A stretch of 64,000 bases of DNA from Rhynchopus euleeides (Eukaryota > Euglenozoa > Diplonemea > Diplonemida > Diplonemidae): contig OY723259.1 of assembly GCA_963210315.1 (NCBI GenBank), positions 1,116,001 to 1,180,000 on the forward strand. The letters are read 5' to 3'. The position numbers and the translations under genes were made by a program. Shown here piece after piece: positions 60,048 to 64,000 of the stretch. How positions within the stretch are numbered: the stretch's first letter is position 1; every line of letters starts with the position of its first letter. A model generated the notes under the pieces. It worked only from the letters and a program-made list of their open reading frames with translations. It made no database searches and was not told where the DNA came from.

Positions 60048-61874
60048 GCAGGGGGGGTGAAGATGTCCGCCAGGCCTTCAGGCTTAAGGTTAAGGCGTTG
60101 CCTTTGCAGCAACTCAATGCCAGCAGGGGGAGGGGGGGTTCGCAGGGATTGCCGCAGGGCCTGTCGGAAGAAGAGGCTGGAAAAGCCTACAAACCAACAG
60201 ACTGACACGCTGGCATCGGCTATCGTTTGGTGTAAGTTAAGTGTGGATGAAAGGGTGGAAGAAGATGCGCAAAGTGTATAAGATGTACAGGGGAGGAGGC
60301 GCCTTGGCCTCGTCTTCCTGTGGTGAGGCAGTGTGGTGGTTGTGGTGGTGTGGTGTCTGGGTCTGTTAGTCTGTTAGTCTGTTCGATGTGGGATGAATAT
60401 GGGAGGGGAGGGGGGGGGAGGAGCGGAGGGCAATCATCCCAACAGTGCCCCATATTGCTTCCGCACAGAATCTCTTCCGGGCCCAAGAAAAAACGAGGAA
60501 CTCCCGGCACACACCCGTTCCCTCCTCCTTCTTCTACTTCTTACCACCCACACACCCACGCTTGAGACACACACTCGCGGATGCTGTTTTTCAGAAAGTA
60601 TTGGGGATCCCTTCAGTCAGGGAAGCACCAGTCTCCGGGCACATCATCCAGACGCAGGCAGTGCGGCTGTGGTTTTGAACGATTTTAGAACACAGCCGCC
60701 TTCTAGATTTCAACCCGGTGCAGCACGCAGCCCCAGATGCGGTGGCTTGAATATCAATACACAGGACGGCACACGCTGCGCTCTGCCAAGATACACCAGT
60801 TGGTGACCCCCCCCCTACACCACACCACTGGGTGACTCGCTGGTATCTGGGAGCCAGGGTGCCCTGCTACAGCCACCACCACCACCACCCCCACACAAAC
60901 TCGCACCCAAACAACGTTCGCGCGGGCGGAGGGGGGGGGGGGGCGGGGTGGCGGCCCCACCCGCCGTTATTTCGGGGTTCTTTCGTCAAAGCCTCTGGCA
61001 CCCTCACAAATCGCCGTCTGTTTGTTAACTCTTTCGGAATATCGCTGCCCGAGGCGAACTGGCAGCCGCCTCTACAGTTACGAAGAAACGGCTGTCGCAG
61101 AATCACGGGATGGGGAGTTGTCCCGCCGAGCAGGGTGTGGGATGCACCCTCGAGCCAGAGCAGTATAAGCAAGGCTTGCTGTGCATACATCCTATTCGTT
61201 CGTTTCTCGGTGGGCGTTGGTCGCATGTGTCGCCACGTGAACCAGACCTGGTGGACCTTACCACCAGATCTTTTTTTTTTGCCTCGGGATTGGTGAGAGC
61301 GCACCGAGAGAGAGAAAGAGAGCACACGCTTCGGGATACGATCCGCCACTTCTCAAAAGCCCTCCCCCCCCCCCCAGCACCCTTCCCCTTGGCTGCCATG
61401 CGGCACCCGCATGCTGCCTTTCCCTCACACCTTTCTTAGCTGAGCTATCAGCAGTGCCGTTTGAAGCGTTCGTTCTGTTTCAGATCCCGTTGAGTGCCAT
61501 TTTGCTCAGAACTGCAGGGAGGCGATCCCTGCGCCAGGCAATAAATCGGCAGGGGCTCGTCACAACAGGCACAGCCTTGGCGCACGGTGTGGAGGCCCCT
61601 ATGCGTTGCACGACGTTCTTTGGATTTTCCAGCACCGCCTCTGAAGGGGTTTGGTAAACACTTCGCAGAGACATCCGATGTGCGGCGTGTGGGGGGTGTG
61701 AATGGTGTGTGGGGGTTGTGCAAAATATTTGGCCTTATTTTGCTGTTTGTGTTTCGCGATTTTCGACGGCCAGAGGCAAGAGGCACGTTCACGAAGGTAT
61801 TTAGGTGTTTCCAGAAGTAAAATGCGGTGGGGGTTGGGGGCCTTCGCTCAAAAAGTGAGAAACGAGGGGGGGGC
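60048..61874. other. Intergenic, no recognised gene
   Basis: 5' flank of the SLC44-like gene (minus strand), then 1.5 kb without recognisable domains. A (CCA)n-like stretch lies near 60873-60895 and a poly-G run near 60930-60942. Confidence 0.5.
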
Positions 61875-64000
61875 TGTGTGTGTGTGTGTGGTGACCACGT
61901 TTTGTGTGGGGAGATCCTGCGCGGATCATTGCCCACCCCCGCCCATTTCTACGTCACAGCGGAGGCCCCACTCGGGTTAGAGTGTGGGGCCAACTCAGTG
62001 CCACTCCGGGGAGGAGGGCGTGCAGCATAGCCGGCGTGGTGTGCTTGGCAGCAATGTGGTAGTGTTTTGCCATCGCTGTAGCAGTCACCGCATCGGTCCA
62101 TGCTGTGGCGTTTGCAGAAGCCCATAGTGACCGGGAGCCCGTCCCCCTCCTTGTGGTGGTTGCGGCAGCACACCTCCTCCGGGAGGCGCCGCTTCTGGCA
62201 TGCCGAGCAACGGGGCTTCCAATGCAACTTGCAGGCAAGCACCTTTGCGTTCCTCCTGGCACCAGGGGGAGCAGTTCGGGGGGCAGCGCCCCTCCGCTCC
62301 CATGGGCGCCCTACCCGGCTGTTGGCCTGCCGACCACGCGCCGCCCACTGCTGGGCCGATTGCTGCCAACCCTCAGGGTAGTGCGGCTGCGGAGCGAAGG
62401 TAGCGGCCCACGCCATTCCGCGATCATGGAACACTGTATCCGTCCGGCTGGGGGCTGGCACAGCCAGGTGCGCTTGGAGGCTGCGCATCACCGACTCAGT
62501 GGCAGGGTTCAGCTGGGCCCTCCTCGACAGGCCCGCCGCCACAGATCCACCGATCGCCGTGAGGACTGTTGAGTTGGCAGCATGGCCGCAATGCCAGGGC
62601 CCAGTGCCTACTTTCGTCACCATGCTGCAGAGCCCCTTCAGCGAGGCAGCCTTCCCCAGGATACTGCTCTGGAACACCGTGAGGTCCTGCTGGAGCTGCT
62701 GCCGTGAGGCCCCCAGCCTTTCAGCCTCGTCCATCGCGGCGTTACTGAGGGCATCAGCATCTGTGTTGGATTCCCTCTTCACATGCTCGTATGTGAGAGT
62801 GAACCTCGGTTGGAGGTCCGCAGCTAGCCGGGACGTGCTGAGGAACAGAGGACGGAGGGCGGCATCCCGGCACAATGAGTCCCCTTGGAGCTGGCGCAGC
62901 ACCACCTGGGAGTCGCCCCGCACTGTGACTGGGCCCTCAGGGGCATCACCCCTCTCGAGGAGGCGCAGACCTGCACGGAGCGCCTCGTACTCAGCAATGT
63001 TGTTGCTACGCACGTTCAGCAGCGGGAGTACTTTCTCTGAAACCTTGCAACCGTCTTGGTATAGCACCGCCCCTGCCCCCGCCACGGCGAAGGGGGTGCC
63101 ATTGTCGCGCGCACCACCGTCAAAGTACAGGGTGAGCCCTGGGGCTGTGTCTGCAGGGATGCGCGAGCGGGCCTCCCTCGCGCCCTTCCTATTCGGGTCC
63201 ACGTGGGCGGGGGGGCGGATGCGGCGCGTCACGGTGTCTGGGAGGGTAAGGCCAGTTGATAGCTCGAAGTCCACGGCCAGCTCCATCAGGGTCACAGTAT
63301 GCTCACTCCCCTGCGGTCCCCACTTTAGGCCCCTTAGCCAGTCGCAGAGGGCCACCCACATGCCTGGGGGCCGCTTGCCCCACGTCTGCTTGACTTCGGA
63401 AGGCGCCAGTGCAGGGATGGAGGCACTCTCGGGGTTAGGGGTGCTCCACTCCCAGGGGTAGACGGTAGTACGGTGATGGCGCACAGAGCGGTCGAGCAGC
63501 CCGTCCTTCTCCTGTCGCGCCGCCAGGACTGCGATGAAGTAGCGGTGGAGCTGTGCCACGGTGGTGATCCTGTCCGCAAAGGACATGGGCAGCGGCTGCT
63601 CGTTCTCCGGGACGCTGTATCTGTAAATGGGCGCCACCCCGCACTGGGCCAGGCATGCCGGCCAGGCCGTCCGGTCCCTCGCTGCTATGGGGTGCTTCTG
63701 GCGGACTGGCTCCCATGCCGCGCAGTCCCACCACAGGTGTGATACCGTCTCCGGGGTCCCAGATGTGCAGTATCGGCACACCTCCCCCAGACCTGTGCGC
63801 CCACGAGCAGGCACCGCCCCTGCAACAACGGAGCGGAGGAGGCCTCGCTGGTACCCCGTGATTGCAGCGCCCTCTCCCTCCAGGACGCAACGTGTCACCC
63901 TCCCGTCAATGCCGTGCTCTGCTCCTTGGAAGTCGTCTCTGCGTTCGGCCAGCTTCTTCGCCGTTGCGTTACGCAGGGATTGGCGGAGGTCGTGTGCAAA
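61875..64000 (-). mobile_element. OTU-bearing LINE, copy 2 (3' part; continues beyond window)
   Basis: Minus-strand copy of the LINE at 39976-48734, entering the window from the right. The 3' end is the same: stop codon, about 75-bp UTR, then a CA run whose complement (GTGTGTG) lies at 61875-61889. Over the shared 2 kb I see only isolated substitutions (for example at 62160-62163 and 63825-63828), besides the 169-bp segment present here (63361-63530) and absent from copy 1. Confidence 0.92.
61949..64000 (-). CDS. LINE ORF2 C-terminal half, uninterrupted frame
   Basis: Open from the window edge to the stop at 61949. It covers the end of the RT-linked region, the zinc knuckle (CRYC and LWWDC), the segment missing from copy 1 (VLAARQEKDGLLDRSVR through TWGKRPPGM), RNase H with all four acidic residues, and the Cys/His-rich C-terminus. 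It shows that RNase H belongs to the same polypeptide as the reverse transcriptase, and gives ORF2 a full length of around 1,950 residues. Together with the low divergence this suggests that the family has been active recently. Confidence 0.88.
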   Translation of the reverse strand, partial: FAHDLRQSLRNATAKKLAERRDDFQGAEHGIDGRVTRCVLEGEGAAITGYQRGLLRSVVAGAVPARGRTGLGEVCRYCTSGTPETVSHLWWDCAAWEPVRQKHPIAARDRTAWPACLAQCGVAPIYRYSVPENEQPLPMSFADRITTVAQLHRYFIAVLAARQEKDGLLDRSVRHHRTTVYPWEWSTPNPESASIPALAPSEVKQTWGKRPPGMWVALCDWLRGLKWGPQGSEHTVTLMELAVDFELSTGLTLPDTVTRRIRPPAHVDPNRKGAREARSRIPADTAPGLTLYFDGGARDNGTPFAVAGAGAVLYQDGCKVSEKVLPLLNVRSNNIAEYEALRAGLRLLERGDAPEGPVTVRGDSQVVLRQLQGDSLCRDAALRPLFLSTSRLAADLQPRFTLTYEHVKRESNTDADALSNAAMDEAERLGASRQQLQQDLTVFQSSILGKAASLKGLCSMVTKVGTGPWHCGHAANSTVLTAIGGSVAAGLSRRAQLNPATESVMRSLQAHLAVPAPSRTDTVFHDRGMAWAATFAPQPHYPEGWQQSAQQWAARGRQANSRVGRPWERRGAAPRTAPPGARRNAKVLACKLHWKPRCSACQKRRLPEEVCCRNHHKEGDGLPVTMGFCKRHSMDRCGDCYSDGKTLPHCCQAHHAGYAARPPPRSGTELAPHSNPSGASAVT

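Overview
The window is nuclear DNA of a eukaryote, most likely a unicellular alga or other protist. Evidence: GT-AG introns with matching phases (PH-domain gene, 55.0-55.9 kb), long intron-poor exons, a choline-transporter-like (SLC44) protein, a NACHT-WD40 receptor, non-LTR retrotransposons, and many DNA transposons and foldback elements among poly-G/poly-C and (CA)n/(GA)n tracts. A chromerid-like alga would fit, but nothing in the window proves the species.

Layout. 0.6-1.8 kb: an unclassified inverted-repeat element. 2.2-13.6 kb (minus): a giant STAND-type receptor gene with ankyrin-like, ADP-ribosyltransferase, NACHT and pentapeptide-like regions, then about 52 almost identical WD40 repeats. 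Its 3' end is broken by a 22-bp tandem duplication and a poly(A)-tailed 0.5-kb insert, with older WD40 repeats beyond. 14.8-17.1 kb (minus): a secreted Cys-rich protein exon and a double zinc-ribbon protein. 17.4-39 kb: a gene-poor transposon landscape holding a 180-200 bp tandem repeat, two ACATGT-rich foldback elements, a tyrosine-recombinase element, a 3.0-kb and a 2.2-kb element that share 8-bp CACGGTGG ends, a nested hAT MITE with a perfect 8-bp target duplication, and two 1,147-bp long-inverted-repeat elements whose arms and tips are in opposite relative phase.

40-48.7 kb (plus): a LINE. ORF1 is a coiled-coil protein. ORF2 has an OTU cysteine protease, APE endonuclease, reverse transcriptase, zinc knuckle, RNase H and a Cys/His-rich tail. 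ORF1 and ORF2 share one reading frame separated by a single TAG. A second, nearly identical copy begins at 61.9 kb on the minus strand and leaves the window. 48.7-49.9 kb: directly abutting the LINE's (CA)n tail is a non-coding element with 360-bp direct repeats, each carrying a candidate type III hammerhead ribozyme (retrozyme-like). 50.0-51.3 kb, 55.0-55.9 kb and 57.2-60.0 kb (all minus): host genes, namely a low-complexity Ser/Arg/Pro-rich exon, a small three-exon PH-domain protein, and an SLC44-like transporter with a LEA-like tail.

The host genes show no obvious shared pathway. The strongest leads are the receptor with a recently amplified WD40 array, the hammerhead element beside a LINE with the same type of tail, the ORF1-TAG-ORF2 layout with an OTU protease, and the CACGGTGG element group with exchangeable palindromic subterminal arrays.
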